DNA of 64,000 nt from Psychrobacter sp. NZS113 (GCF_015864825.1 NZ_JADYWL010000002.1:62001-126000); one strand, 5' to 3'; numbered from the stretch's first letter, positions 45,153 to 54,878 are shown. Made by a program: numbers and translations. The notes: generated from the sequence alone by a model not told the origin.

Positions 45153-45181
45153 TTGACAACTTATCTAAGCCAATCTAGGAT
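45153..45181 (+). promoter_or_regulatory. Sigma-70 promoter of the sugar-acid-type cluster
   Basis: TTGACA (45153-45158), a 17-bp spacer and TAGGAT (45176-45181). The -10 lies in the first of two tandem 21-bp units (45175-45195, 45196-45216; CTAGGATATCTCCAACGACA and CTAGGATGTCTCCGACGACA), so the -10 is duplicated in the leader. Confidence 0.7.
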
Positions 45182-45229
45182 ATCTCCAACGACAGCTAGG
45201 ATGTCTCCGACGACAAAAGGATTATAGTC

Positions 45230-46654
45230 ATGAAAATGGAACAAAACTTCATAAACAATGAATTCGTTCATTCAGCAAACCTCTCTACAATCTCTGTTTA
45301 CAATCCCACCAATGAAGAACTCATCGCACATGTTCCTTCAGCTACTTCAGAAGAAGCCATTCATGCTGTAGCAGTTGCGGCAGAGGCTCAAAAATCTTGG
45401 CGAAAACTCACCAGCATTGAACGTGCAGGTTATTTGCATAAGTTAGCCGATGCCTTGTTGCAACATAAGCATCTTATCGGAACTGCTTTGGCTGAGGAAT
45501 CAGGTAAAAGCCTTGAAGATGCGACCAATGAAGCCGTATATGCATCCGATATTACTCGCTACCATGCAGAATGGGCCCGCCGTATTGAAGGTGAAATCAT
45601 CCCTAGCGATTCACCGTCAGAGAACCTACTACTGCAGAGAGAACCAATAGGGGTAGTCAGCTGCCTCATCCCATTCAACTATCCTGTTTACACCTTACTT
45701 CGTAAGATCGCTCCGGCATTGATAACTGGAAATACGGTTGTTGTTCGTCCAAGTAATAATACGCCTTGCTCAGCATTCGCTATTGCTAGAGCCGTACAGG
45801 AAGCAGGGATTCCCAAAGGCGTTGTCAACATCTTAACAATGGACCATGCCACTGCAGAGATCTTATGCACACACCCAAAAGTTGGCATGATTACATTAAC
45901 AGGTAGTGTTGGTGCAGGACGCAAGGTACTTGAGTATTCACAAGTTAACATTGCTAAGTCGTCTCTGGAACTCGGAGGCAAAACCCCTGCCATCGTAGAA
46001 CCTGATGCAGATCTTGAAAAAGCAGCAATGGATATCGTCGCCTCCAAAACAACCAATTGCGGTCAGCTATGTACAGCGGTTGAGCGTGTCTATGTGCACG
46101 AAGATATTTATGAGAAATTCGTGGCCTTACTGCGAAAGCATATGAGCGCACAACAATTTGGTGATCGCTCAACAAACCCTAAATTTATGGGGCCGTTGGT
46201 TAACGATAATGCTCGTCTAAATATTCATCAGATGGTAGAGCGTGCGATTGATGATGGTGCCACATTAGAAGTTGGTGGCTATATCCCTGAAGGTCTTGGT
46301 CATTTTTATCCACCCACTCTTCTGACTAATTGCCGCCAAGACATGGAGATTGTGCAAGAAGAAATATTCGGCCCAGTTTTACCTGTATTGAAATATAGCA
46401 ATGCTGATGAAGCGCTTGCTTTAGCAAACGACCATCAGTTCGGTCTTGCATCCGTTGTTTATACCGAAAAATATCGCACAGCAATGAAGATTGCTAACAA
46501 TATTGAAGCTGGTGAAATATATATCAACCGCACCCCATCTGATCCTTATCAAGGCTTCCATGCAGGCTGGAAACGTTCTGGCTTAGGCGGTGATGATGGA
46601 AAACACGGCATGCTTCAATATACCCAAACACGCCTCGTAGTTCTCAACTACTAA
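45230..46654 (+). CDS. NAD(P)-dependent aldehyde dehydrogenase (AldA-like)
   Basis: A 474-residue aldehyde dehydrogenase. Seen: VSCLIPFNYPVYTLLRKIAPALITGNTV, TLTGSVGAGRKV, the catalytic Glu in LELGGKTPAIV and the Cys in NCGQLCTAVER, and [10 protein letters not shown]. It is closest in style to lactaldehyde/glycolaldehyde dehydrogenase AldA. AAAGGA lies 8 nt before the first of two close ATGs. It heads a four-gene operon with an MFS carrier, an enolase-superfamily enzyme and a GMC oxidoreductase, suggesting oxidation of a hydroxy-aldehyde or aldose to an acid. Confidence 0.88.
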   Translation: MKMEQNFINNEFVHSANLSTISVYNPTNEELIAHVPSATSEEAIHAVAVAAEAQKSWRKLTSIERAGYLHKLADALLQHKHLIGTALAEESGKSLEDATNEAVYASDITRYHAEWARRIEGEIIPSDSPSENLLLQREPIGVVSCLIPFNYPVYTLLRKIAPALITGNTVVVRPSNNTPCSAFAIARAVQEAGIPKGVVNILTMDHATAEILCTHPKVGMITLTGSVGAGRKVLEYSQVNIAKSSLELGGKTPAIVEPDADLEKAAMDIVASKTTNCGQLCTAVERVYVHEDIYEKFVALLRKHMSAQQFGDRSTNPKFMGPLVNDNARLNIHQMVERAIDDGATLEVGGYIPEGLGHFYPPTLLTNCRQDMEIVQEEIFGPVLPVLKYSNADEALALANDHQFGLASVVYTEKYRTAMKIANNIEAGEIYINRTPSDPYQGFHAGWKRSGLGGDDGKHGMLQYTQTRLVVLNY

Positions 46655-46706
46655 TTTATTATCAGCTAAATTTTAGCCATAACTGTTTGGCGAGGTAATA
46701 AAAATT

Positions 46707-47999
46707 ATGAATACTCTTACTCCACAACCTTTATATATAGTTAAAAACCCAAACTCTAATTTCAAGCGTTACTTTCAGTTCTCTCTATTACTACTAGCAG
46801 CTGGTGCGATTTATCCTTTACTTTATCTGCGCCAAAACTTTGAAACGTCAATTTTGGAAGCATTTCAGATTACTACCAGTGATCTGGGTAATTACTACTC
46901 CATGCTAGGAACCATGTTTCTTATTTGCTACGTCCCTAGTGGTTGGTTGGCAGACAAGGTCTCGCCGCGGCTACTCATTGCTTTCTCTATGGCGTTGACA
47001 GGTGGTTTAGGATTATGGTTTGCCGCTATCCCTTCCAAGGAGTTTCTACCATATATCTTTATGGCTTGGGGAATCGGTGCTGGTCTGACTTTTTGGGCAT
47101 CTATGCTTAAAGGCGTCAAGATGCTGGCTCGCCCAGATGAGCAGGGTCGGTTTTTCGGTATCCTAGATGGCGGACGCGGCTTGGTTGAAGCTATTTTGGC
47201 AACTATTGCAATCGCTATTTTTTCTTATGCCGTTGATTCTCAAGGCCAAAGTACTACTGTTGCTTTGAAACAAGTTATCTACATGTATTCTTTTATATGT
47301 ATTGTCACAGCGATACTGACTTTCATATTTGTACGTACTGACAAAGTACTCGAGAAAGCTACCAGTAAAAGTGGTAGTGGTAATCTGCTTGTAGATTTAA
47401 AGACACTCGCCTCTATTCCTGAATTATGGATGGTCGCTGCCGTTATTTTTTGTGGCTATCAGTTGTTTTGGGCAACGTATTCTTTTTCTGCATTTATGCA
47501 AGAGGGTTATGAAATTACAGCCGTCACCGCAGGATTTATCACAGTGGCTAAGCTTTGGATGCGACCCATTGGTGGTATTGGTGCAGGGTTTCTTGGTGAT
47601 AAATACGGTAAAGAAAATATCTTGGCAGTAGCGTTAATAGGTGCTTCTCTAGGTTTGATAGGCATGATTGCATTCCCTCAGTTGAGCTCGATTTACATGT
47701 TACTGGCTATCGTACTATTTATAGGAGTCTTGACTTACGCCATTCGTGGCTTGTATTGGGCAATACTCGATGACTGTAATATTCCACTGCATGTAACAGG
47801 TCTAGCGATTGGTGTGATCTCCCTTGTGGCCTATACACCAGATATATTCCTACCACAAATCTATAGTTTTATCGCTGATCGCTATGAAGGTATTGCTATC
47901 TATAACCTCTACTTTGGTTATATCGCCGGTATGGGATTACTCGGTACGGCTGCCATCCTTAAACTAAAAAAAATGACTTATAAGAAAAAGTCTCTATAA
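46707..47999 (+). CDS. MFS transporter
   Basis: A 430-residue major-facilitator protein with twelve predicted helices. After helix 2 it has GWLADKVSPRLLIAFSMAL, the conserved loop, and after helix 8 GFLGDKYGKENILAVAL. It probably imports the cluster's substrate, a sugar acid or polyol-like compound; the sequence does not say which. GAGGT precedes the ATG, 52 bp after the aldehyde dehydrogenase. Confidence 0.85.
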   Translation: MNTLTPQPLYIVKNPNSNFKRYFQFSLLLLAAGAIYPLLYLRQNFETSILEAFQITTSDLGNYYSMLGTMFLICYVPSGWLADKVSPRLLIAFSMALTGGLGLWFAAIPSKEFLPYIFMAWGIGAGLTFWASMLKGVKMLARPDEQGRFFGILDGGRGLVEAILATIAIAIFSYAVDSQGQSTTVALKQVIYMYSFICIVTAILTFIFVRTDKVLEKATSKSGSGNLLVDLKTLASIPELWMVAAVIFCGYQLFWATYSFSAFMQEGYEITAVTAGFITVAKLWMRPIGGIGAGFLGDKYGKENILAVALIGASLGLIGMIAFPQLSSIYMLLAIVLFIGVLTYAIRGLYWAILDDCNIPLHVTGLAIGVISLVAYTPDIFLPQIYSFIADRYEGIAIYNLYFGYIAGMGLLGTAAILKLKKMTYKKKSL

Positions 48000-48053
48000 C
48001 GAAATCTATAGTATTTCAATTAAAAAAATAATGTCTACTCAAAAGGATTTGTC

Positions 48054-49289
48054 ATGAAAGTTGTCTCTTGCGAAACACATATAGTTGCTACGCCCCCTCC
48101 ACATGTCGGTGGCATGTACTGGATTTTCGTCACCCTAAAAACTGCTTGCGGTATAGAAGGTATTGGTGAAGTATATGCTGCATCATTTCACCCATCCGTT
48201 ATGAAGTCAGCGATTGAAGATGTCTTTGACCGCTATCTTAAAGGGTATGACCCGCATCATGTAGAACGTTTCTTCCGGGAAGCTTATTCCAGTGGCTTTA
48301 CACAACGACCAGACTTAACCATGATGGGCGTAATAAGTGGCCTTGAAATGGCTTGTTGGGACATTATTGGTAAAGCAGCAAACAAACCAGTATACGAGCT
48401 AATCGGAGGTAAGATTCACGATAAATTGCGTTCATATACTTATCTTTACCCTAAAAATAAAGCTGGAGAGTACGATTACGATAACGTAGATCTAGCAGTT
48501 GAATGCGCTATTAAAGATATGGAAAGCGGCTTTACAGCTTTAAAGTTTGATCCTGCGGGACCATATAGCGCTTATTCTGGTCATCAAATCTCATTAGAAG
48601 CGCTAGAAAAATCCGCTGTTTTTTGCCAACGAATTAGAGATGCTGTTGGTAATAACTGCGACCTTCTCTTTGGTACTCATGGGCAGATGAGTCCTGCCTC
48701 AGCAATAAGACTGGCCAAAAGACTCGAACCTTTTGATCCATTATGGTTTGAAGAGCCAGTACCTCCGGGCCAGTCAGAGGCGATGGCACGTGTCGCTAGC
48801 AAGACAAGCATTCCAGTGGCTACTGGCGAACGCCTGACAACCAAGTATGAGTTTCACGATGTGCTTAAACATGGTGCGGCCTCTATCCTACAGATGAATC
48901 TTGGACGAGTCGGCGGCATCCTTGAAGCCAAAAAAATAGCCTCCATTGCAGAAGCCTATTATGCCCAGATAGCACCCCATCTATATAACGGTCCGGTGGG
49001 CGCTGCAGCAAGCATTCAGTTAGCAACCGCCACCCCAAACTTTTTGATTCAAGAAAGTATTATGACGTGGGGAGGGTTTCATGCTGAAGTCCTACAAGAA
49101 AAAATCGAATGGAAAGATGGTTATATCATTCCTTCTGATAAACCAGGATTAGGCATTGAACTAAATATGGAAGTGGTGAAAGCCTGCTCTCCATATACAG
49201 GTAAAAAACTTCATTTATCGATGGATCCAAAGCCTTACGACTACAAAGAACAATCCTGCACCAATTGGAAAACTAAGGTGGGGATCTAA
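48054..49289 (+). CDS. Enolase-superfamily enzyme (mandelate racemase/muconate lactonizing type)
   Basis: A 411-residue protein with capping domain and TIM barrel. Seen: [18 protein letters not shown] with the barrel Lys, the metal-ligand Glu residues in [10 protein letters not shown] and IPVATGERL, and [13 protein letters not shown] and [13 protein letters not shown] with the catalytic His. The first metal position reads LLFGTHGQ, with Gly where an Asp is usual (DxHG/DxN). The family includes sugar-acid dehydratases and cycloisomerases such as 3,6-anhydrogalactonate cycloisomerase; the exact reaction is open. AAAAGGA precedes the ATG; the GMC gene starts 2 bp after its stop. Confidence 0.85.
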   Translation: MKVVSCETHIVATPPPHVGGMYWIFVTLKTACGIEGIGEVYAASFHPSVMKSAIEDVFDRYLKGYDPHHVERFFREAYSSGFTQRPDLTMMGVISGLEMACWDIIGKAANKPVYELIGGKIHDKLRSYTYLYPKNKAGEYDYDNVDLAVECAIKDMESGFTALKFDPAGPYSAYSGHQISLEALEKSAVFCQRIRDAVGNNCDLLFGTHGQMSPASAIRLAKRLEPFDPLWFEEPVPPGQSEAMARVASKTSIPVATGERLTTKYEFHDVLKHGAASILQMNLGRVGGILEAKKIASIAEAYYAQIAPHLYNGPVGAAASIQLATATPNFLIQESIMTWGGFHAEVLQEKIEWKDGYIIPSDKPGLGIELNMEVVKACSPYTGKKLHLSMDPKPYDYKEQSCTNWKTKVGI

Positions 49290-49291
49290 AT

Positions 49292-50908
49292 ATGGAATAT
49301 GATTTCATCATTGTTGGTACAGGTTCTGCAGGATGTATATTAGCAGATCGTCTGAGTGAGTCTGGCCAGTACTCTGTGCTAATTCTCGAAGCAGGAGGTA
49401 AAGACAATAGTCCTTGGATTAAACTACCGCTTGGTTTTGGCAAAACTTACTACAACCCACAATACAACTACATGTACTACAGTGAACCGGAAACGGCTCT
49501 AGCTAACCGAAAAATTTACGCGCCAAGAGGTAAGGTTCAGGGCGGTTCAGGATCCATTAATGCCATGATTTACGTGCGAGGGCAGGCGGCAGATTTCAAC
49601 GATTGGGCAGCAGCAGGAAATGAAGGCTGGTCTTATGAAGATGTACTACCTTACTTCAAAAAAATAGAACAACACCCTGCAGGCGATACCAAATACCGCT
49701 CATCTAAAGGGAAAATTGCTATTACTCCAATGAAAGATGGTGCACACAGTCTTTGTAATCACTATTTAAAAGGCGCTGAAGAAGTTGGCTATAAAATCAA
49801 TGATGATTTTAATGGTGAGCATTTTGAAGGTGCTGGTATTTACGAGATTAATGCCCGTAAAGGACAACGAGATTCGAGCAATACGGCCTATCTAAAGCCT
49901 GCATTAAAACGTGCCAATCTTCATATTCAACATAATACCGTCGCAGAAAAGATATTATTTGATGAGCATAAAAATGCGTACGGCTTAGTAATTCGTCAAA
50001 ACAACCAGATTGAAACGGTGACGGCGAAACGTGAAATTATTATCTCAGCAGGTGCGGTGGACTCGCCAAAACTGTTGCAATTATCAGGTATTGCAGATCA
50101 CTCATTACTGGCTAAGCATAACATTCAGATGGTTCACAATGCTCCGGCTGTTGGTCAAAACCTACAGGACCACTTATGTGTTAGTTACTATTACAGGGCC
50201 AATATAAAAACCCTGAACGATGACCTTGGTTCTATGTTTGGTCAGGCTAAAGCAGGTCTCAAATACCTAGTCAACCGAGGCGGTCCACTTGCAATGAGTG
50301 TAAATCAAGGAGGTGGATTTTTCAAAGGAACCTCTGATGAAGATCTGCCAAATATTCAACTGTACTTCAACCCGATGTCTTATCGCATACCTAACGATCC
50401 GAAAGCGACTTTAGAGCCAGAACCTTATTCAGGGTTTTTAGTAGCGTTCAATCCCTGCCGACCAACGAGTAAGGGAGTTATAGAGTTAGCGTCTGCTGAT
50501 CCTTTAGACCCTGCTTTGATAAAGCCTAACTACTTGTCGACTGAGAAAGATATAAAGGAAGTCATTCAGGGTAATAAGCTAATTCGTGAGCTAATGAATG
50601 CGCCAGCTCTTAAAGCCATCACGGTTGAAGAAGTATCCCCAGCCAACCAAGTCACTGACGAAGCAAGCATGCTGCAGTTTTTTAGAGAAAACGCGGGCTC
50701 TATTTATCATCTTTGCGGTTCATGCGCCATGGGTCCCGACCCTAAGACGGCAGTGGTAGATAGTCGATTGCGTGTTTATGGTGTGACAGGCCTACGAGTC
50801 ATTGATGCCTCTATCTTTCCTAATATAACGTCAGGAAATCTCAATGCACCAGTAATGATGGTCGCAGAAAAAGGAGCTGATATGGTACTGCAAGATCATA
50901 TCAATTAA
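49292..50908 (+). CDS. GMC-family FAD oxidoreductase
   Basis: A 538-residue glucose-methanol-choline oxidoreductase. The FAD motif is [17 protein letters not shown], with GMC signature 1 in [17 protein letters not shown] and signature 2 in [13 protein letters not shown]. The active-site His is in [12 protein letters not shown] and the second residue is Asn in [18 protein letters not shown], as in choline oxidase/dehydrogenase. It oxidises a primary alcohol to an aldehyde using a respiratory acceptor or oxygen. Translationally coupled to the enolase-family gene, so it belongs to the same pathway, perhaps feeding the aldehyde dehydrogenase. Confidence 0.88.
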   Translation: MEYDFIIVGTGSAGCILADRLSESGQYSVLILEAGGKDNSPWIKLPLGFGKTYYNPQYNYMYYSEPETALANRKIYAPRGKVQGGSGSINAMIYVRGQAADFNDWAAAGNEGWSYEDVLPYFKKIEQHPAGDTKYRSSKGKIAITPMKDGAHSLCNHYLKGAEEVGYKINDDFNGEHFEGAGIYEINARKGQRDSSNTAYLKPALKRANLHIQHNTVAEKILFDEHKNAYGLVIRQNNQIETVTAKREIIISAGAVDSPKLLQLSGIADHSLLAKHNIQMVHNAPAVGQNLQDHLCVSYYYRANIKTLNDDLGSMFGQAKAGLKYLVNRGGPLAMSVNQGGGFFKGTSDEDLPNIQLYFNPMSYRIPNDPKATLEPEPYSGFLVAFNPCRPTSKGVIELASADPLDPALIKPNYLSTEKDIKEVIQGNKLIRELMNAPALKAITVEEVSPANQVTDEASMLQFFRENAGSIYHLCGSCAMGPDPKTAVVDSRLRVYGVTGLRVIDASIFPNITSGNLNAPVMMVAEKGADMVLQDHIN

Positions 50909-50923
50909 CGATAGCCAATCCTC

Positions 50924-51016
50924 TATAAAAGAGTGACAGCGTTAGCCTCGCTTGAAGTATCACAGTTACATCTGCACTCGGTTGCCTTGTCTCTCTTTTA
51001 AACTGAATTAACTATA
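50924..51016 (-). repeat. Dispersed ~93-bp repeat, copy 3
   Basis: On the reverse strand it shows GACAAGGCAACCGAGTGCAG, matching the core of copies 1 and 2, and continues into TTATAGAGGATTGGCT. It lies directly after the GMC gene stop. Confidence 0.6.
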
Positions 51017-51034
51017 TACAATAACTAGATGATA

Positions 51035-51079
51035 AAAAGGCTGCTAACACTATATAAAATATAGTGTTAGCAGCCTTTT
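51035..51079 (+). terminator. Strong Rho-independent terminator after the GMC gene
   Basis: A 21-bp perfect stem (51035-51055 with 51059-51079) around a 3-nt loop, beginning AAAAGGCTGCTAACAC and ending in TTTT. It closes the four-gene operon. Confidence 0.9.
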
Positions 51080-51089
51080 ACTGTTACCG

Positions 51090-51225
51090 GTGTTGAATTG
51101 TGTACCTAAATACAAGTGTGCGATTGATATGGCCAATCATCTAAGAGCGCGACACAATTTGACAGATAGTATCAATGTCGGTATCGGTATCAAAAATCTG
51201 TTTGACAATCAAAAGAGAAGGGAAG
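51090..51225 (+). pseudogene. TonB-dependent receptor C-terminal remnant
   Basis: A short frame encodes DMANHLRARHNLTDSINVGI followed by GIKNLFDNQKRREE. The pattern DM...Y/H...L-T-D-S-I-N-V-x-I-G-I-K-N-L-F-D is characteristic of the last barrel strands of TonB-dependent outer-membrane receptors. The expected terminal strand is replaced by unrelated hydrophobic sequence (a frameshift is possible near 51225, where another frame reads HVGFSHTFSY). Without a ribosome site or upstream receptor sequence it is a gene remnant left between the GMC terminator and rutR. Confidence 0.5.
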
Positions 51226-51348
51226 AATGCAGCATGTGGGTTTCAGCCATACTTTTTCTTATGCTAAAACTCCTTATATATACCTTGTAAGGAACTCTAT
51301 TGTGAGCTGTATTCTTTTAAGTTGTAGTTATACTCAACTAATATCAAA

Positions 51349-52002
51349 TTATACAATCAAACTATCTACTAGAAGTTGAATGCTAGTGTCTAACGCATTA
51401 TTAGCGAATTTCTTATTTTTTAAACTATGATTACAAACCGCTTCCGTTTGTGTAGAAAAATCAGAATAGTGCTGAGTGACGGCCCAAATATGAAAAATTA
51501 AATGAATGGCAGAAACGGACTTAATCTTGTTATCTGCAATCCATTCGTCAATCACTGCCACTTTTTCTCGAACCAAGGACTTCAAAGGTCCTTTTAATAC
51601 GGCCATCAAGTGAGGGGCGCCTTGCATAATCTCTAATGCATACAGTCTTGATGCTGCAGGCGATTTCTTTGAAACTTTATATTTCTCTTCAATGTAGTTT
51701 ATAAGGGCCTTTCTTGGATCTTGGTTGACATTCATCTCGTTCAAAGGTGATAGCCACTTGCTAAGCACCCTTTCTAAAACGGCAACATACAGAACCTCTT
51801 TACTGTCGAAGTAGTAGAATATATTCGATTTAGATATATGAGCTTCTTCAGCGATTTTTTCCATTCGCGCCCCATTTAATCCTTCTTGAGAGAACACAAT
51901 CAATGCAGCATTGATGATGTGTTCTTTCTTCTTCAATATCTTTGAACTCGTTTCTATCTCTTCTTTTAGCACGTATTCTCTCAATGTATGGTTCCTGATC
52001 AT
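51349..52002 (-). CDS. rutR: TetR-family regulator RutR
   Basis: A 217-residue TetR protein. The HTH reads VFSQEGLNGARMEKIAEEAHISKSNIFYYFDSKEVLYVAV. The ligand domain has SRLYALEIMQGAPHLMAVLKGPL and HLIFHIWAVTQHYSDFSTQ, signatures of RutR, which binds uracil/thymine and releases the rut promoter. It is divergent from rutA. The ribosome site is poor. A dyad just upstream (CATGTAAA-N6-TTTACATG, 52008-52029) may serve autoregulation. Confidence 0.9.
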   Translation of the reverse strand: MIRNHTLREYVLKEEIETSSKILKKKEHIINAALIVFSQEGLNGARMEKIAEEAHISKSNIFYYFDSKEVLYVAVLERVLSKWLSPLNEMNVNQDPRKALINYIEEKYKVSKKSPAASRLYALEIMQGAPHLMAVLKGPLKSLVREKVAVIDEWIADNKIKSVSAIHLIFHIWAVTQHYSDFSTQTEAVCNHSLKNKKFANNALDTSIQLLVDSLIV

Positions 52003-52211
52003 AAAGTCATGTAAACCTAATTTTACATGATAATTAAGTCAATTTAGAAAAAGGTTAAATCAACCGAGTGCATATACCCACTGGTTGGTCAAAACAGACA
52101 TGTCGGCAGCATTTAATCACGCAGCTGTATCGAGTTTATAAGGTATTTGACTATAACGATTTGGTATCAAAAAACCCCTCTTTTTTACTCATTCAACATC
52201 ATTTTTATCAA

Positions 52212-52290
52212 TATGCACTATTAAAAACTTTCTGCACTATTTTACAACATTCTGCACTATTTTATAACATCCGCACTATTTTCATGCATG
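52212..52290 (+). promoter_or_regulatory. Four tandem ~20-bp elements with NtrC-like half-sites
   Basis: TGCACTATT (last copy CGCACTATT) recurs at 52214, 52233, 52253 and 52272, spaced 19-20 bp; the two central units (52231-52250, 52251-52270) are nearly identical (TCTGCACTATTTTACAACAT, TCTGCACTATTTTATAACAT). TGCACTA-type motifs are halves of NtrC enhancer sites. They lie ~100-180 bp upstream of the predicted sigma-54 start, on the same face of the helix. Confidence 0.6.
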
Positions 52291-52294
52291 TTTT

Positions 52295-52310
52295 TAAACC
52301 ATATGGTCTA
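52295..52310. promoter_or_regulatory. RutR-like operator
   Basis: TAAACCATATGGTCTA matches the E. coli RutR box TTGACCA-N2-TGGTCAA (from memory) at 11 of 14 defined positions. It lies between the tandem elements and the sigma-54 promoter, 140 bp upstream of rutA. Confidence 0.6.
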
Positions 52311-52363
52311 AAAATTTTTGCATATAAAAACGGTAAGTATTTGATAAATAACAATTAATTAAT

Positions 52364-52381
52364 TTGGCATAAATTATGCTA
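52364..52381 (+). promoter_or_regulatory. Sigma-54 (-24/-12) promoter of the rut operon
   Basis: TTGGCATAAATTATGCTA contains GG and GC exactly 10 nt apart, as required for sigma-54, and matches TTGGCA of the -24 element fully; the -12 element is ATGCT instead of TTGCW. The predicted start is near 52391, ~60 bp before rutA. Confidence 0.7.
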
Positions 52382-52449
52382 CGTAAAAAACATGAAATAA
52401 TCTTTATTTCTTTTATAGCTCTTTCTTCCTCAAACTTATAGGTGAAATT

Positions 52450-53553
52450 ATGGAAATAGGTATTTTTTGTCCGATTGGCAACAATGGCTGGTTAATTTCA
52501 AAAAACGCGCCGCAGTACAAGCCAACATTTGAGCTTAATAAGCAAATTGTGCAACGTGCTGAGCACTATGGTTTCGATTTTGCGCTCTCGATGATTAAGC
52601 TACGCGGCTTTGGCGGGGAGACGGAGTTTTGGGATTATAACCTTGAAAGCTTCACTTTGATGGCAGGATTGGCTGCGGTCACGTCCAAGATAAAAATCTA
52701 TGCCACATCGGCGACGTTGGTCATGCCACCTGCAATCGTAGCAAGAATGGCATCGACGCTTGATAGTATCTCAAACGGACGTTTTGGATTGAATGTCGTG
52801 ACTGGCTGGCAAGAAGCAGAATATGGACAAATGGGAATGTGGCCAGGCGATGATTATTTTGGTAAGCGCTATGACTACCTATCTGAGTATGTCCAGATTT
52901 TAAGAGATTTGTGGGCGACAGGCCAATCTGATTTGAAGGGTGAGTTCTTCCAGATGGATGACTGTCAAGTGAAGCCCATTCCAAAAGCAGATATGAAGAT
53001 TATCTGTGCGGGTCAATCAGATACAGGGTTAGCATTTTCTGCAAAACATGCTGATTACAACTTTGTCTTTGGTAAAGGTCTAAACACACCTACCGCTTAT
53101 GCCGGTATCAATGACCGCTTAAAGGTACACACGGATAAGACGGGCCGTAATGTTCCGACCTATGTTCTCTTTATGGTCATTGCAGATGAGACCGATGAAA
53201 AAGCCCAAGCAAAATGGCAATCATACAATGAAGGTGCGGATTTTGAAGCCATTGATTGGTTGCAGTCACAAGGCGGTAAGGACAAAACATCGGGCAAAGA
53301 TACCAATATTCGCCATATGGCCTCAAGCGTTTCACCAGTCAATATTAATATGGGTACGCTGGTCGGCTCCTTTGAAAATGTCGCCAGCATGTTAGACGAA
53401 GTTGGTGAGATACAAGGTACTGATGGCGTCTTACTTACTTTTGATGACTTCGTGCAAGGTGTTGAAGATTTTGGCAGTAAGATTCAGCCCCTTATGAAGA
53501 GCCGTATCAATGTCGATACCCCAGTTGCCAGTCAAGCTGTCAGCGAAGCCTAA
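52450..53553 (+). CDS. rutA: Pyrimidine monooxygenase RutA
   Basis: A 367-residue flavin-dependent luciferase-family enzyme. Seen: [20 protein letters not shown] at the N-terminus, [30 protein letters not shown] and [21 protein letters not shown], all RutA hallmarks. It uses FMN reduced by RutF to open the uracil/thymine ring, giving ureidoacrylate peracid. AGGTGAAATT precedes the ATG. First gene of the rightward operon. Confidence 0.97.
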   Translation: MEIGIFCPIGNNGWLISKNAPQYKPTFELNKQIVQRAEHYGFDFALSMIKLRGFGGETEFWDYNLESFTLMAGLAAVTSKIKIYATSATLVMPPAIVARMASTLDSISNGRFGLNVVTGWQEAEYGQMGMWPGDDYFGKRYDYLSEYVQILRDLWATGQSDLKGEFFQMDDCQVKPIPKADMKIICAGQSDTGLAFSAKHADYNFVFGKGLNTPTAYAGINDRLKVHTDKTGRNVPTYVLFMVIADETDEKAQAKWQSYNEGADFEAIDWLQSQGGKDKTSGKDTNIRHMASSVSPVNINMGTLVGSFENVASMLDEVGEIQGTDGVLLTFDDFVQGVEDFGSKIQPLMKSRINVDTPVASQAVSEA

Positions 53554-53567
53554 TAAAAGGAGTGGAT

Positions 53568-54287
53568 ATGAATTCGGTTAATACAATTTGTGCAGACTTT
53601 ACCAAGGAATCTTCTCCCGTTTTAGAGTCGTTGCCTGAACCTATCAAGCTAGATCCCTCCCAGACGGCATTGATCGTAGTAGATATGCAAAATGCTTATG
53701 CCAGTCAAGGCGGTTATCTAGATTTGGCTGGGTTTGATGTCACAACGACCAAACCCGTCATCGATAAAATTAAGCAAGCCGTGGATATTGCGCACCAAGC
53801 TGGCATACAAGTTATCTATTTTAGAAATGGCTGGGACAATAAATATGTGGAGGCTGGTGGTAGTGGGTCGCCCAACTATCACAAATCAAACGCATTAAAA
53901 ACCATGCGTAAGAATCCTGAAATTGAAGGAACGTTATTAGCAAAAGGGGGCTGGGATTACGAGTTGGTCGACGAGCTTAGCCCTGCGCCTCAAGACATCG
54001 TTATAGACAAACCTCGATATAGCGGCTTTGCGAACACCAACTTTGATAGTGTATTGCGATCACGGGGTATACGTAATCTATTGCTCACTGGTATCGCGAC
54101 TAACGTCTGTGTTGAATCTACGCTTCGAGATGGATTTTTTCTTGAGTATTTTGGGGTGTTATTAGATGACGCTTGTTATCAGGCAGGACCAGTAGAGGCT
54201 CATGAGGCCACACTATATAACGTAAAAACCTTTTTTGGTTGGGTCTCTGATGTTGCAAGCATGCAGCAGTGTTTTACAGATAGCTAA
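53568..54287 (+). CDS. rutB: Ureidoacrylate amidohydrolase RutB
   Basis: A ~239-residue isochorismatase-family hydrolase that splits ureidoacrylate (peracid) to carbamate and aminoacrylate (peracid). The catalytic triad is visible: Asp in [14 protein letters not shown], Lys in [12 protein letters not shown] and Cys in [21 protein letters not shown] 53562 and ATG 53568 are both possible; AAGGAG favours the ATG. It starts 14 bp after rutA. Confidence 0.95.
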   Translation: MNSVNTICADFTKESSPVLESLPEPIKLDPSQTALIVVDMQNAYASQGGYLDLAGFDVTTTKPVIDKIKQAVDIAHQAGIQVIYFRNGWDNKYVEAGGSGSPNYHKSNALKTMRKNPEIEGTLLAKGGWDYELVDELSPAPQDIVIDKPRYSGFANTNFDSVLRSRGIRNLLLTGIATNVCVESTLRDGFFLEYFGVLLDDACYQAGPVEAHEATLYNVKTFFGWVSDVASMQQCFTDS

Positions 54288-54362
54288 CGTTTTAATTAGC
54301 CAGTTTTTAGCAACCTAAACCATGCTTTTCATACTTAACCTAACCGCAATAGGAATGTAGAT

Positions 54363-54746
54363 ATGTCTAAACAAGTGATTATCCCTGAAGGTACCAGCAA
54401 GCCATTAGCCCCTTATGTACCCGCTACCAAGGCCGATAACATCGTTTATGTCTCCGGTACTTTGCCTTTCGATGAAAACAACGATGTCGTACATGTGGGC
54501 GATGCCGCTGCCCAAACTCGCCATGTATTAACGACGATCAAAAACGTGATTCAAACTGCTGGCGGCGATATGGATGACGTGACATTTAATTCAATCTTTG
54601 TAAAAGATTGGGCAGATTATGACGCGGTCAATCAAATCTATGCAGAATTTTTCCCCAATGAAAAGCCAGCAAGATTTTGTATCCAATGCGGGTTGGTAAA
54701 ACCAGACGCTTTAGTTGAAATCGCGTCCATAGCGCACATTGGATAA
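54363..54746 (+). CDS. rutC: Aminoacrylate peracid reductase/deaminase RutC (RidA family)
   Basis: A 127-residue RidA homologue. [26 protein letters not shown] has the RutC-typical Cys and Arg, with [15 protein letters not shown] at the N-terminus. It handles aminoacrylate (peracid) in the pathway. It is 75 bp after rutB, in the same orientation. Confidence 0.93.
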   Translation: MSKQVIIPEGTSKPLAPYVPATKADNIVYVSGTLPFDENNDVVHVGDAAAQTRHVLTTIKNVIQTAGGDMDDVTFNSIFVKDWADYDAVNQIYAEFFPNEKPARFCIQCGLVKPDALVEIASIAHIG

Positions 54747-54878
54747 AGACCTGTTTGAAAATGACTGCAGTTAGTGAATTTAAAGTTACCTGACATGGAA
54801 TCCCCTAGCATTGAACTGTAGTAGGGCGCTTTAGTTAACTACACATGTGGCGGAATATTGTTTAAAAGGAAATGACAG

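Noticed and set aside
49292-50908. GMC oxidoreductase as DddA (3-hydroxypropionate dehydrogenase)
   Set aside because: It is translationally coupled to an enolase-family gene in a different operon, and the DMSP cluster already has a DddB-type enzyme.
52231-52290. Tandem 20-bp units as a CRISPR array or replication iterons
   Set aside because: Units are contiguous without spacers, few in number, and placed in a promoter; no cas or rep gene is nearby.
52068-52358. 96-residue ORF upstream of rutA
   Set aside because: It spans the tandem regulatory units, the RutR box and other promoter elements and has no ribosome site, so it is a chance frame.
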